A stretch of DNA of 64,000 nucleotides from the NCBI GenBank assembly GCA_963824395.1, contig CAWGPF010000001.1, positions 2,542,001 through 2,606,000 of the forward strand, written 5' to 3'. The position numbers were made by a program, and so were the translations under genes. The DNA is from 13-2-20CM-66-19 sp963824395 (lineage in GTDB: Bacteria > Pseudomonadota > Gammaproteobacteria > Steroidobacterales > Steroidobacteraceae). Below are positions 52,541 to 60,909 of the stretch, one piece after another; positions within the stretch are counted from its first letter, which is position 1, and each line of letters starts with the position of its first letter. The notes under the pieces were generated by a model, which saw only the letters and a list, made by a program, of their open reading frames with translations, ran no database searches and was not told the DNA's origin.

Positions 52541-53356
52541 ATGCGCGATTCCACCCGCAAGCTCCGCCGCCGTGCCTTCGGGCAGGCCTGCGTGCTCACC
52601 GAGTGCAGCCTGGCTGCGCTCGGCGTGGCGCGCCCGCAGGCGCTGCTGCTGCTCGGCCACATGCGGTGCGGCTCGACGCTGCTGCTGCACCTGCTTATGA
52701 GCAACCCGCAGGTCTCAGGACTCGGCGAGCGCAACGCTATGTATGCACACCCTGCGGACTTCGCAAGACTCGCGCTGGCCACGCGCCTGGGACACCCCGC
52801 GCCATTGCGGCCGCTGCGCTACGTGATCGACCAGGTGAATCACAATCACACCATCCCCGCGCAGGCGCTGCTGCGGGGCGCCCGGGTGAAGGTGGTGTTC
52901 CTGCTGCGCCAGAGCGAGGCCGCGCTCGCAAGCCTGCTCGAGCTGTCGCGGGTGTTCTACGAGGGCGCCTGGTCACCCGCGCGCGCGCTCGATTACTACG
53001 TCAGCCGCGTGGCACGGCTGCGCGAGCTGGCCGCGCTGCTCGCCCCGTCCCAGGCGGCGTTCCTCACCTACGAGACCCTCACCGCACAGCCGGCCGCGGC
53101 GCTGGAGGCACTGCGGGTCTTCCTCGGACTCGCGCGCGGCTTTTCGCAGGATTACGCCACCTATGCCTTCACCGGCGAGCGCGGCGACCCGGGGCCGCGC
53201 ATCGCGAGCGGCCGCCTGCAGCCGGCTGCGAGAGTTGCCGTCCCCGCAGCGATGGACCCCGAGCAGCTGCAGCAGGCACGCTTGGCCTACCGCAGCTGCC
53301 GCCTCGCGCTGTCGCGCTTCGCCTTGCTGGAGGGTGACCGTGTCAGCGAGGGCTGA
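52541..53356 (+). CDS. Sulfotransferase-family protein between regulator and kinase genes
   Basis: A 271-residue protein of the PAPS-dependent sulfotransferase superfamily. The 5'-phosphosulfate loop is LLGHMRCGSTLLLHLLMSN (about residues 35-53), and the 3'-phosphate region is VVFLLRQSEAALASLLEL; LTYETLTAQPAAALEAL is a typical later block. It lacks a signal peptide. It starts 73 bases after the response regulator and its end overlaps the histidine kinase start by 17 bases, so it is part of the same operon. Acceptor substrate is unknown. Confidence 0.82.
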   Translation: MRDSTRKLRRRAFGQACVLTECSLAALGVARPQALLLLGHMRCGSTLLLHLLMSNPQVSGLGERNAMYAHPADFARLALATRLGHPAPLRPLRYVIDQVNHNHTIPAQALLRGARVKVVFLLRQSEAALASLLELSRVFYEGAWSPARALDYYVSRVARLRELAALLAPSQAAFLTYETLTAQPAAALEALRVFLGLARGFSQDYATYAFTGERGDPGPRIASGRLQPAARVAVPAAMDPEQLQQARLAYRSCRLALSRFALLEGDRVSEG

Positions 53357-54803
53357 GAGCCTGCGCAGCCGCTTGCGGCTGTGGCCGCAGTCGCTCTTCG
53401 GGCGACTGCTCATGGCCTCGGTGATCGCGGTGCTCCTCGCCCAGGCGGTCGCACTGTTTCTGATCGCGCAGGAGCGTGAGCATTTCGTGATGCAGGGGAG
53501 CGTGCGCGAATGGACCCGGCGTATCGCCGAGACCACCCTGATGCTGCAGCCGCTGACGCCGGCCGAGCGGCTCGAGGCCATCAGCGAGCGCACCGTCCCG
53601 GCGCCAATGAGTCCCCGGCGGCCGCGCTCGATGCACACCCTGCCGGATGATTTGGGGCACACGGTGCCGCCGGATCGCGGCTACCTGCGCCTGCCGCTGC
53701 TGCCCGGATTCGAAAACACGCTGCGCGAGCATCTGCGCGCAGCCCTCGGGCCGGAGTTTGGCGTCGATGTGGATACGACGCCCGAGCCGGCGCCGCCGGC
53801 GCTGCCGATCCCGGTGCCTTTCTACGAGGCGCACGAGCTCGCCGCCCACCAGGACGATGCGTTGCGCTACGACGTGCGGGTACGCTTCCCCGATGGCGAC
53901 ACGGTGGTGTACCGCGTCACGCGCATGGCCGGCGGTGCGCCCCTGCCGCGCAACCTCGTCATCAACCTCATCCTGCTGCTGCTCATCCTGGTGGTGGTGC
54001 TGTACCTCGTGGCGCGCAGCATCACCCGGCCGCTGTCGGACCTGGCGCGCGCGGCCGACAGCGTCGGCCGCGACGTGCGCCCATCACAGCTGCAGGAGCG
54101 TGGCGCGCGCGAGCTGCGCGACGCGGCGCGCGCCTTCAACACCATGCAGGATCGTCTGCGACGCTACCTCGACAGCCGCTCGCGCGTGCTGGCGGCGATG
54201 TCGCACGACCTGAAGACGCCCCTGACGCGGATGCGCCTGCAGGTCGAGGCGCTCGATGACCACCCGATGCAGGAGCGCATCGGGCACGAGCTCGACGAGA
54301 TGGAAGCCATGGTGCATCAGGCGCTGGCGCTGTTTCGCGGACTCGATGACGGTGAACCGGTACTGCCGATCGATATCAACGCGCTCCTGGTGAGGATCGG
54401 CGAGGAGTGCGCGGTACTTGGCGGGGAGGTCCTCATCACGGGGCGCGCGCAGTCGCCCTTCAGCGGCAAGCCGCAGACCCTCAAGCGCTGCCTGACGAAC
54501 CTGATCGTCAACGCCATTAAATTCGGCGGCCGGGCACTGGTGAGCGTCGAGGACGGCGCCGAGCTCACGATCCGCGTGCGCGATGAGGGTCCGGGAATCC
54601 CCGCGGACGAGCTGGAGCGCGTGTTCGAGCCGTTCTACCGGGTGGAGTCCTCGCGCAACCGTGACAGTGGCGGCACCGGGCTCGGCCTCACCATCGCGCG
54701 CGACATCGCCCAGGCGCACGGCGCGACGCTCACGCTCCACAATATGACCGGCGCCGGCCTCGAGGCGCGCCTGGTGCTGCCCAGGCGTCGCTCCAACACC
54801 TGA
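53340..54803 (+). CDS. EnvZ-like sensor histidine kinase
   Basis: A 487-residue inner-membrane kinase. TM1 is near 22-44 (LLMASVIAVLLAQAVALFLI), then a periplasmic domain of about 160 residues rich in Pro and Arg, TM2 near 203-225 (LVINLILLLLILVVVLYLV), HAMP (RSITRPLSDLARAAD), phospho-accepting SHDLKTPLTRMRLQ, N box NLIVNAIKFG, G1 DEGPGIP and G2 GGTGLGLTIARDI. Motifs are EnvZ-like. GTG 53340 overlaps the sulfotransferase gene. The partner regulator is at 51748. Confidence 0.92.
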   Translation: MSARAESLRSRLRLWPQSLFGRLLMASVIAVLLAQAVALFLIAQEREHFVMQGSVREWTRRIAETTLMLQPLTPAERLEAISERTVPAPMSPRRPRSMHTLPDDLGHTVPPDRGYLRLPLLPGFENTLREHLRAALGPEFGVDVDTTPEPAPPALPIPVPFYEAHELAAHQDDALRYDVRVRFPDGDTVVYRVTRMAGGAPLPRNLVINLILLLLILVVVLYLVARSITRPLSDLARAADSVGRDVRPSQLQERGARELRDAARAFNTMQDRLRRYLDSRSRVLAAMSHDLKTPLTRMRLQVEALDDHPMQERIGHELDEMEAMVHQALALFRGLDDGEPVLPIDINALLVRIGEECAVLGGEVLITGRAQSPFSGKPQTLKRCLTNLIVNAIKFGGRALVSVEDGAELTIRVRDEGPGIPADELERVFEPFYRVESSRNRDSGGTGLGLTIARDIAQAHGATLTLHNMTGAGLEARLVLPRRRSNT

Positions 54804-54836
54804 GCCGCGTGAGCTGACTTACGGTCTTTCCGCAAG

Positions 54837-54861
54837 CTCACAGTCCCTCACGATTCCTCAC
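54837..54861 (-). promoter_or_regulatory. Three tandem CpxR-like half-sites before the Spy-like gene
   Basis: CTCAC occurs at 54837-54841, 54847-54851 and 54857-54861, an exact 10-base period. On the minus strand this reads GTGAG-N5-GTGAG-N5-GTGAG, the architecture of CpxR boxes (GTAAA-N5-GTAAA) and of OmpR-family tandem sites. It lies about 80 bases before the ATG at 54942. Confidence 0.5.
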
Positions 54862-54941
54862 CCCCTGTGCGCCACGCGGCCCTAAGCTCCCCTCACGCGG
54901 GCCTTCCCATGAACTGCCCCCCGCGACAGGAGAATTTCGAC

Positions 54942-55373
54942 ATGAGAGCCACTGTTTTAGCGCTCGCCCTGGCATGCGCGGGTGCGGCGTTCGCCGATAC
55001 TCCGCCGCCGGCCAATGCCGCGGCCCACCAGGCCCAGATGATGGCGGATCTTGCCACGCTGCTGGACCTGACCGATGCGCAGAAGCCCCAGGTGCAGAGC
55101 ATCCTGCAGGCCGAGCACGCGCAGATGCAGGCGCAGCACGCGCAGATCCAGCAGCTCTTTGAGCAGGCCAAGGCCTCGGGCACCAAGCCCGACTTCAGCC
55201 AGATCAAGGCACTGCACCAGCAGGTGGAGCAGGACACGATCACCAAGCTGACGCCGGTGCTCAGTGCCAGCCAGCTGGCGAAGTTCCAGATCCTGATGAA
55301 GATGCACCACCCGCACTTCCATCACGGCCATGGCCCCGGCGGACCGCCGCCGAGTGATGTCCCGGCGGGCTGA
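54942..55373 (+). CDS. Spy/CpxP-like periplasmic LTxxQ protein
   Basis: A 143-residue exported protein. The signal peptide ends at GAAFAD. The mature part is helical with an LTDAQKPQVQSIL motif (LTxxQ type) and a second LSASQLAKFQIL, a Gln/His-rich middle (AEHAQMQAQHAQIQQL) and a His-rich tail (MHHPHFHHGHG) that may bind metal. Spy/CpxP proteins are ATP-free periplasmic chaperones or sensors for Cpx-type kinases. ACAGGAG precedes ATG 54942. It follows the EnvZ-like kinase and is a probable feedback partner. Confidence 0.8.
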   Translation: MRATVLALALACAGAAFADTPPPANAAAHQAQMMADLATLLDLTDAQKPQVQSILQAEHAQMQAQHAQIQQLFEQAKASGTKPDFSQIKALHQQVEQDTITKLTPVLSASQLAKFQILMKMHHPHFHHGHGPGGPPPSDVPAG

Positions 55374-55449
55374 AGTTCCTTGATGAGTGGCGGGCGCCAG
55401 GGACTGGCGTCGCGCGGGACCTCTTGGCTCCTGCACGCCGGAACATGCT

Positions 55450-55483
55450 CACGAACTGCCGCGCCCTAGCGCGGCAGTTCGTG
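55450..55483. terminator. Perfect 15-bp inverted repeat at the lpxH stop
   Basis: CACGAACTGCCGCGC (55450-55464), loop CCTA, GCGCGGCAGTTCGTG (55469-55483). The arms are perfectly complementary, and the lpxH stop codon (55466-55468) lies in the loop. It sits between convergent spy-like and lpxH genes. No T-tract follows on either strand, so it may stop transcription weakly in both directions or protect the lpxH 3' end. Confidence 0.5.
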
Positions 55484-56188
55484 TAGCCGGAACAGCCCGT
55501 CCTCGAAGCTCAGGTAGCTGCCCTGCTCGTACCAGGCCCCAAGTACGATCCGCTGCGCGGCAGCCCCATCCACCTGATGTTCGTGCATCCCCGGGCGGTG
55601 GGTGTGGCCGTGAATCATGCGCCGCACGCCGGTGGCGCGGAAGGCGGCGGTCACGGCCTGCGCATTCACGTCCATGATGTACGGCACGGTGCGGGCGGTG
55701 TGAGTGCGGCTGCCGGCGCGGACCTCGTCGGCCAGCAGCTCGCGCCGCGCGCGCGGCAACCTCAGGTAGCGATGCTGCCAGGCGGGGTCGCGCACGATGG
55801 TGCGCAGCTCCTGGTAGGAGTGATCATCCGTGCACAGGGCATCGCCATGGGTGAGGAGCACTTCCTCACCCTCGAAGCCGGCGATGACCGGGTCGGTGAG
55901 CAGCCGGCAGCCGCTGCGTTCGCTGAACCCGGCGCCGAGGAGAAAGTCGCGGTTGCCGTGCATGGCGAAGCAGGGCACGCCTGAGTCACTCAACGCCTTC
56001 AGCCCGGCACAGACGCGCGCCTTGTCCTCATCGGCGTCATCATCCCCGACCCAGGCCTCGAACAGATCCCCGAGGATGTAGAGCGACTGCGCTTCCCGGG
56101 CCTGCCGCCCGAGGAACCCGAGAAACTGCGCGGTCGCGGCCGGTGCACTGGCGTCCAGGTGTACGTCGGAGACGAACAGGTGCGCCAT
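55466..56188 (-). CDS. lpxH: UDP-2,3-diacylglucosamine diphosphatase
   Basis: Mn-dependent calcineurin-type phosphatase of lipid A synthesis, releasing UMP to give lipid X. The 240-residue protein has LFVSDVHLDA, YILGDLFEAWVGDDD, MHGNRDFLLG, LLTHGDALCTDD and IHGHTHRPG. These include the metal ligands of the family. It follows the cyclophilin gene by nine bases, the ppi-lpxH order known from enterobacteria. Its stop is inside a perfect inverted repeat. Confidence 0.96.
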   Translation of the reverse strand: MAHLFVSDVHLDASAPAATAQFLGFLGRQAREAQSLYILGDLFEAWVGDDDADEDKARVCAGLKALSDSGVPCFAMHGNRDFLLGAGFSERSGCRLLTDPVIAGFEGEEVLLTHGDALCTDDHSYQELRTIVRDPAWQHRYLRLPRARRELLADEVRAGSRTHTARTVPYIMDVNAQAVTAAFRATGVRRMIHGHTHRPGMHEHQVDGAAAQRIVLGAWYEQGSYLSFEDGLFRLHELPR

Positions 56189-56197
56189 CGCCAGGCG

Positions 56198-56863
56198 CTA
56201 CTTCGGCGACATGATGTTGTCCTGCGGCGGGGTCGGGGCCACCGGGGTGGGGGCGGCCGGGGCCGCCGCCGCGGCACCGATGATTTCGACCTTCTGGATG
56301 ATGACTGGCTTTAGGGGCGCGTCGGACTTGAACGGCCCGGTGGAACCGGTCGGGGTCTCACCGATCCGGTCGACCACATCCATGCCCTGCACCACTTTAC
56401 CGAACACCGTGTAGCCCCAGCGGGTCGGCACCGGATCCAGGTCCGGGTTGTCGACCAGGTTCACGTAGAACTGGGAATTGCTCGAGTGCGGACCCTCGCT
56501 GCGGGCCATGCCCACCGTGCCGCGCTTGTTCTGCAGGCCGTTGCCGGACTCGTTGAAGACCGGCGAGTGAGTCTCCTTGAGCTTCAGGGTGGTGGCATCG
56601 TGGCCACCCCCCTGGACCACGAAATTCGACACCACGCGGTGAAACAGCGTGTTGCTGTAGAAGCCCTCGCGCACGTAACGCAGGAAGTTCTGCGTGGTGA
56701 GCGGCGCACGATCGCTGCGCAGCTCGATCACGAAGTCCCCCATGTTCGTCGTCACCCGTACTTGGGGCAGCGGCTCATCGGCGCGCACGGCGGCCTGCCA
56801 GGCCATGGAACTCAGGGCGAGGCCGGCGAGCAGGGCAAGGCGGCTACGGGACTTGATGGGCAT
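56198..56863 (-). CDS. ppiA: Exported cyclophilin-type peptidyl-prolyl isomerase
   Basis: A 221-residue cyclophilin with a signal peptide (LALLAGLALSSMAWQAAVRA), so it acts in the periplasm. The domain begins VRVTTNMGDFVIELRSDRAP and shows NTLFHRVVSNFVVQGGG, with the catalytic arginine region, SSNSQFYVNLVDN and YTVFGKVVQGMDVVDRI. After residue 190 it has an Ala/Pro-rich tail ending in MSPK, longer than standard PpiA. It lies upstream of lpxH on the same transcript. Confidence 0.92.
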   Translation of the reverse strand: MPIKSRSRLALLAGLALSSMAWQAAVRADEPLPQVRVTTNMGDFVIELRSDRAPLTTQNFLRYVREGFYSNTLFHRVVSNFVVQGGGHDATTLKLKETHSPVFNESGNGLQNKRGTVGMARSEGPHSSNSQFYVNLVDNPDLDPVPTRWGYTVFGKVVQGMDVVDRIGETPTGSTGPFKSDAPLKPVIIQKVEIIGAAAAAPAAPTPVAPTPPQDNIMSPK

Positions 56864-56973
56864 CGATCCTCCGTGGGCATGGGGTTGTGCGCGGCGCCGG
56901 CGCCGGATTTTATAGCAGTGCGGTGCCGGGCGGCGCTTTGTTGAGATTCGCGGGTTTCCCGTAACATGGAGTC

Positions 56974-58407
56974 ATGAAGCCGAGCGCAAGTTCACTGGAG
57001 GCCGAGCAGCGGGCCCCCGTGACCCGATTTGCCCCGAGTCCCACGGGGGAGTTGCACCTGGGCAATGCCCGCACCGCACTGTTCAACCTGCTGCTGGCCC
57101 GCCACGGCGGGGGGCGCCTGATCCTGCGCATCGAAGACACTGATACCGAGCGCAGCCGCGAGGCCCATACCATCGCGCTCATGGCGGACCTGCGCTGGCT
57201 CGGCATCGAGTGGGACGCAGGTCCTGACCTGGAGGATGAGCGCGGGCCCTACCGCCAGTCGCAGCGTGGGCCACTCTACGCGCACTATTTCGAGGTGCTG
57301 GAGCGCGCCGGGCGGGTGTACCCCTGCTTCTGCACGGCGCTGGAGCTGGAGCTGTCGCGGCGTGCGCAGCTTGCCGCCGGGCGCCCGCCGCGCTACGCGG
57401 GCACCTGCCGCGCGCTCACCGAGTCTGAGCGCGCGGCGCGCCGCGCCCAGGGGCTCAGCTCGACCCTGCGCTTCCTCGTACCGCCCGCGGAAGTGGTCTC
57501 ATTCACCGACTTCGTGCACGGCGCGCAGAGCTTCCTCACCGACGACATTGGGGATTTCGTGGTGCGGCGGGCCGATGGCAGTGCCTCATTCTTCTTCTCC
57601 AACGCCATCGACGATGCCACGATGGGAGTGACGGCGGCGCTGCGGGGTGAGGATCACCTCACCAATACGCCGCGGCAGCTGCTCATCCTGGCCGCTCTCG
57701 GCTTGCCGGCGCCCGCCTACGGCCACGTGGCGCTCATCGTCGGGGCCGACGGCGCGCCGCTGTCCAAGCGGCACGGGGCGGTGAGCGTGCGCGAGTACCG
57801 TGAACGCGGTTACCTGCCGCTCGCGCTCCTGAATCACCTGTTCCGCCTCGGGCACTCCAGTGCCGAGCACGGGCTGCTGAGTGTGGCGCAGATGGCCGGC
57901 GCCTTTGATGCACGGCATCTGGGACGCTCCCCGGCGCGCTTCGATGAGCCGCAGCTCAACGTCTGGCAGAAGGATGCCGTGCACCAGCTCGGCAGCGACG
58001 CGGCGCGCCGCTGGCTGAGCGCAGTGCTGCCGCCGGAGCTGGCCCCGCCGGCCGCCACGGCGTTCGTGGAGGCGCTGCTGCCGAACCTGGTGCTGCCGGA
58101 GGACGCCCGGGCGTGGGTGGAGATCGTCTTCGGGTCGCCCCCGCCGCTGGAGCCGGCCGCCGAGGCCCTGGTGCGCAGCGCCGGACCGGGCTATTTTGCG
58201 GCCGCCGCGGCGGCGGCGGCGAAGGATGGGACCGACCTTAAGGGCATCGCCGGTGCGGTGCGGGCCGCCACGGGGCGCAAGGGGGCGGACCTCTACATGC
58301 CGCTGCGCATGGCACTTACCGGGCGCGCGCATGGACCGGAACTGGCACCGCTCCTGCGGGCGCTGCCGGCCGGCAAGGCTCGTGAAAGGCTGGCACGCTT
58401 CGCATGA
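56974..58407 (+). CDS. gltX: Glutamyl-tRNA synthetase
   Basis: Class I synthetase charging tRNA-Glu. The 477-residue protein has the HIGH-type site RFAPSPTGELHLGNARTALFN, RIEDTDTERS, the zinc-region variant YPCFCTALELEL, and the KMSKS-type loop APLSKRHGAVSVREYRE. Length is normal. It lies divergent to the cyclophilin gene and overlaps cysS by four bases (ATGA). TTGAGA (56941) and TAACAT (56962) might be promoter elements but are spaced only 15 bases. Confidence 0.97.
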   Translation: MKPSASSLEAEQRAPVTRFAPSPTGELHLGNARTALFNLLLARHGGGRLILRIEDTDTERSREAHTIALMADLRWLGIEWDAGPDLEDERGPYRQSQRGPLYAHYFEVLERAGRVYPCFCTALELELSRRAQLAAGRPPRYAGTCRALTESERAARRAQGLSSTLRFLVPPAEVVSFTDFVHGAQSFLTDDIGDFVVRRADGSASFFFSNAIDDATMGVTAALRGEDHLTNTPRQLLILAALGLPAPAYGHVALIVGADGAPLSKRHGAVSVREYRERGYLPLALLNHLFRLGHSSAEHGLLSVAQMAGAFDARHLGRSPARFDEPQLNVWQKDAVHQLGSDAARRWLSAVLPPELAPPAATAFVEALLPNLVLPEDARAWVEIVFGSPPPLEPAAEALVRSAGPGYFAAAAAAAAKDGTDLKGIAGAVRAATGRKGADLYMPLRMALTGRAHGPELAPLLRALPAGKARERLARFA

Positions 58408-59813
58408 TCCGCATCCACAACTCCCTGAGCGGCGCCAAGGAAGAGCTGCGGCCGATCACCCCGGGGCGCCTGCGCATGTACGTGTGCGGGCTCACGGTCT
58501 ATGACTACGTGCACATTGGCCACGCGCGCATGCTCTTGGTGTTCGACATGGTCACGCGCTACCTCAGGCATCGTGGCTTCGGGCTCACCTACGTGCGCAA
58601 CATCACCGACATCGACGACAAGATCATCCGCCGCGCAGCGGAGAACGGCGAGTCCATCGGTGAGCTCACCGGGCGCTTCATCGCGGCGATGCACGAGGAC
58701 TGCGCGCGGCTTGGCATCCTGCCCCCGGACGAGGAGCCGCGCGCCACTCAGTACCTGCCGCAGATCATCGCGATGGTCGAGGAGCTGGTGAAGCGCGAAT
58801 ACGCGTACGTCGCGGTGAACGGCGATGTCATGTATGCGGTCGCCCGCTTTCAGGGCTACGGGCGGCTCTCGGGCAAGCGCCTTGCCGATCTGCGCGCCGG
58901 GGCGCGCGTGGAAGTGGATGAGGCGAAGCGCGATCCTTTGGATTTCGTGCTGTGGAAGCACGCCAAGCCGGGCGAGCCCGCCTGGGAATCACCCTGGGGC
59001 GCCGGGCGCCCGGGCTGGCACATCGAGTGCTCGGCAATGTCAACGAGCCTGCTCGGCACGCACTTCGACCTGCACGGCGGCGGGCTCGACCTGAAGTTCC
59101 CGCACCACGAGAACGAGATCGCCCAGTCGTGCGCCGCGAGCGGCGATCGCTTCGTGAACCTGTGGATGCACAACGGCTTCGTCAACGTCGATGCCGAGAA
59201 GATGTCCAAGTCGCTCGGCAATTTCTTCACGGTGCGCGAGGTGCTGCCGCGGCTGCGCCACCCGGAAGTGCTGCGCTTTTTCGTGCTCTCGAGCCACTAC
59301 CGCGGGCCGATCAACTTCTCCCTCGAGCAGCTCGAGCAGGCGGATGCGACGCTCAACCGCATGTACCTGGCGCTGCGCGACGTGCCCGAGGTGCCCGTCG
59401 TCGCAGGTGTGCACAGCGCGCGCTTTCAGGAAGCCATGGACGATGACTTCAATACCCCCGAGGCGCTGGCGGTGCTGCAGAACATCCTGCGCGAGATGAA
59501 CGGTGCGCGCGATTCAGGCGATGCCGCGCGCGTCGCGGCCCTCGGGGCGGAACTGCGCTCGCTGGCCGGCGTGCTCGGCCTGCTGCAGGTGCCCGTGGCC
59601 GAGTGGGCCCGGCTCGGTAAGCCCGGCGGGGCGGAGGAGGGCACGGCGGGGGTACTCTCGGATGCGCAGGTCGATGCGCGCATCGCGGCCCGCGCCGCGG
59701 CGCGCAAAGCCCGAAACTTCCCCGAGTCCGATCGCATCCGCGATGAGCTCGCGGCCGCCGGCGTCATCCTCGAGGACAAGCCGGGCGGCACGACCGTCTG
59801 GCGTCGCGCCTAG
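58404..59813 (+). CDS. cysS: Cysteinyl-tRNA synthetase
   Basis: Class I synthetase charging tRNA-Cys. The 469-residue protein shows MYVCGLTVYDYVHIGHAR with a zinc cysteine and HIGH, WHIECSAMS, HHENEIAQS and KMSKSLGNFFTV. It starts at ATG 58404 inside the gltX stop. Its TAG stop shares the palindrome CTAG (59810-59813) with the convergent folD gene. Confidence 0.97.
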   Translation: MIRIHNSLSGAKEELRPITPGRLRMYVCGLTVYDYVHIGHARMLLVFDMVTRYLRHRGFGLTYVRNITDIDDKIIRRAAENGESIGELTGRFIAAMHEDCARLGILPPDEEPRATQYLPQIIAMVEELVKREYAYVAVNGDVMYAVARFQGYGRLSGKRLADLRAGARVEVDEAKRDPLDFVLWKHAKPGEPAWESPWGAGRPGWHIECSAMSTSLLGTHFDLHGGGLDLKFPHHENEIAQSCAASGDRFVNLWMHNGFVNVDAEKMSKSLGNFFTVREVLPRLRHPEVLRFFVLSSHYRGPINFSLEQLEQADATLNRMYLALRDVPEVPVVAGVHSARFQEAMDDDFNTPEALAVLQNILREMNGARDSGDAARVAALGAELRSLAGVLGLLQVPVAEWARLGKPGGAEEGTAGVLSDAQVDARIAARAAARKARNFPESDRIRDELAAAGVILEDKPGGTTVWRRA

Positions 59814-60685
59814 ATTCCTGCGTGCAGGCCCTGGCGGCGGCAGGCGGCCTCCAGGGTGTTATGCATGAGCATCGCCACGGTCATCGGGCCGACGCCCCCC
59901 GGGACGGGGGTGATCCAGGCGGCGCGTTCGCGCGCCACCGCGAAGTCCACATCCCCGACCAGGCGCCCGTCGGCCAGGCGGTTCATGCCCACGTCGATGA
60001 CGATCGAGCCCGGTCGCACCCACTCTCCCGGGATGAGGCCGGGCTTGCCGGCGGCGACGATGAGGATGTCGGCGCGGCTGACGTGCTCGCGCAGATCCAC
60101 GGTGAAGCGGTGACATACGGTGGCCGTGGCCCCGGTCAGCAGCAGCTCGAGTGACATCGGGCGACCGACGATGTTGGAGGCGCCGACCACCACCGCGTTC
60201 TGTCCTTTCAGGTCAAAGGGCGTGCCGATGTGCTGCAACAGCCGTATCACCCCGTAGGGCGTGCAGGGCCGCATGACCGGGATACGCTGCGCGAGGCGTC
60301 CGATGTTGTAGGGATGGAAGCCGTCGACGTCCTTGGCGGGGTCGATGCGCTCGATGACGTGGGTGCGACCGATATGCTCCGGCAGCGGCAGCTGCACCAG
60401 GATGCCATCGACCTGCGGGTCATGATTCAGGGCGTCGATGAGGGCGAGCAGGCGCGACTCGGAGGTGGCCGCGGGCAGGTCGTAGGCGAGGGAGGCAATT
60501 CCGACCTCCTCGCAGGCGAGACGCTTGTTGCGCACATAGACCGCGGAAGCTGCATCCTCACCCACCTTCACGACCGCGAGCCCCGGGCGCCGCCCGCCCT
60601 CGCGCAGCATCGCCCCGATCCGGTTGCGTACCGCGCCCTTCACGGTTGACGCGAGCTGCCTGCCATCGATCAGTTGTGCCGCCAT
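59810..60685 (-). CDS. folD: Methylene-THF dehydrogenase/cyclohydrolase FolD
   Basis: Bifunctional folate enzyme that oxidises methylene-THF and hydrolyses methenyl-THF to formyl-THF. The 291-residue protein has VGEDAASAVYVRNKRLACEEVG with the catalytic Y and K, DGILVQLPLPEHI, PCTPYGVIRLL, the NADP region VVVGASNIVGRPMSLELL and the C-terminal TPVPGGVGPMTVAMLM. It uses the methylene-THF made by GlyA. A hairpin at 60701-60721 lies in its leader. Confidence 0.97.
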   Translation of the reverse strand: MAAQLIDGRQLASTVKGAVRNRIGAMLREGGRRPGLAVVKVGEDAASAVYVRNKRLACEEVGIASLAYDLPAATSESRLLALIDALNHDPQVDGILVQLPLPEHIGRTHVIERIDPAKDVDGFHPYNIGRLAQRIPVMRPCTPYGVIRLLQHIGTPFDLKGQNAVVVGASNIVGRPMSLELLLTGATATVCHRFTVDLREHVSRADILIVAAGKPGLIPGEWVRPGSIVIDVGMNRLADGRLVGDVDFAVARERAAWITPVPGGVGPMTVAMLMHNTLEAACRRQGLHAGI

Positions 60686-60700
60686 AGCATCTGTCGCCTC

Positions 60701-60721
60701 GCCCCCAGCTTTTCCGGGGGC
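60701..60721 (-). promoter_or_regulatory. GC hairpin in the folD leader
   Basis: GCCCCC (60701-60706) and GGGGGC (60716-60721) pair around a nine-base loop, 16 bases before the folD ATG on the minus strand. The 3' G-run and following GAGGCGACAG lie close to the ribosome site, so it might modulate translation. No known riboswitch class is recognised. Confidence 0.3.
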
Positions 60722-60909
60722 GCGATTTTCTCATGCGTCAACGCGGCGGTAGGGTCCATACGGGATGCGTTCGGGCCGATAAGCGACGTGCATTTGCCCG
60801 CCCCGGACTCCCGGGGCGTCGGTGGCGGTATGCTCTCTCGCATGGGTTCACCGGGTTGGCACTTGCGATCAGTTCCAGGGGGGCGGCCCGCTTTGCGAGC
60901 CGGTGAGTC

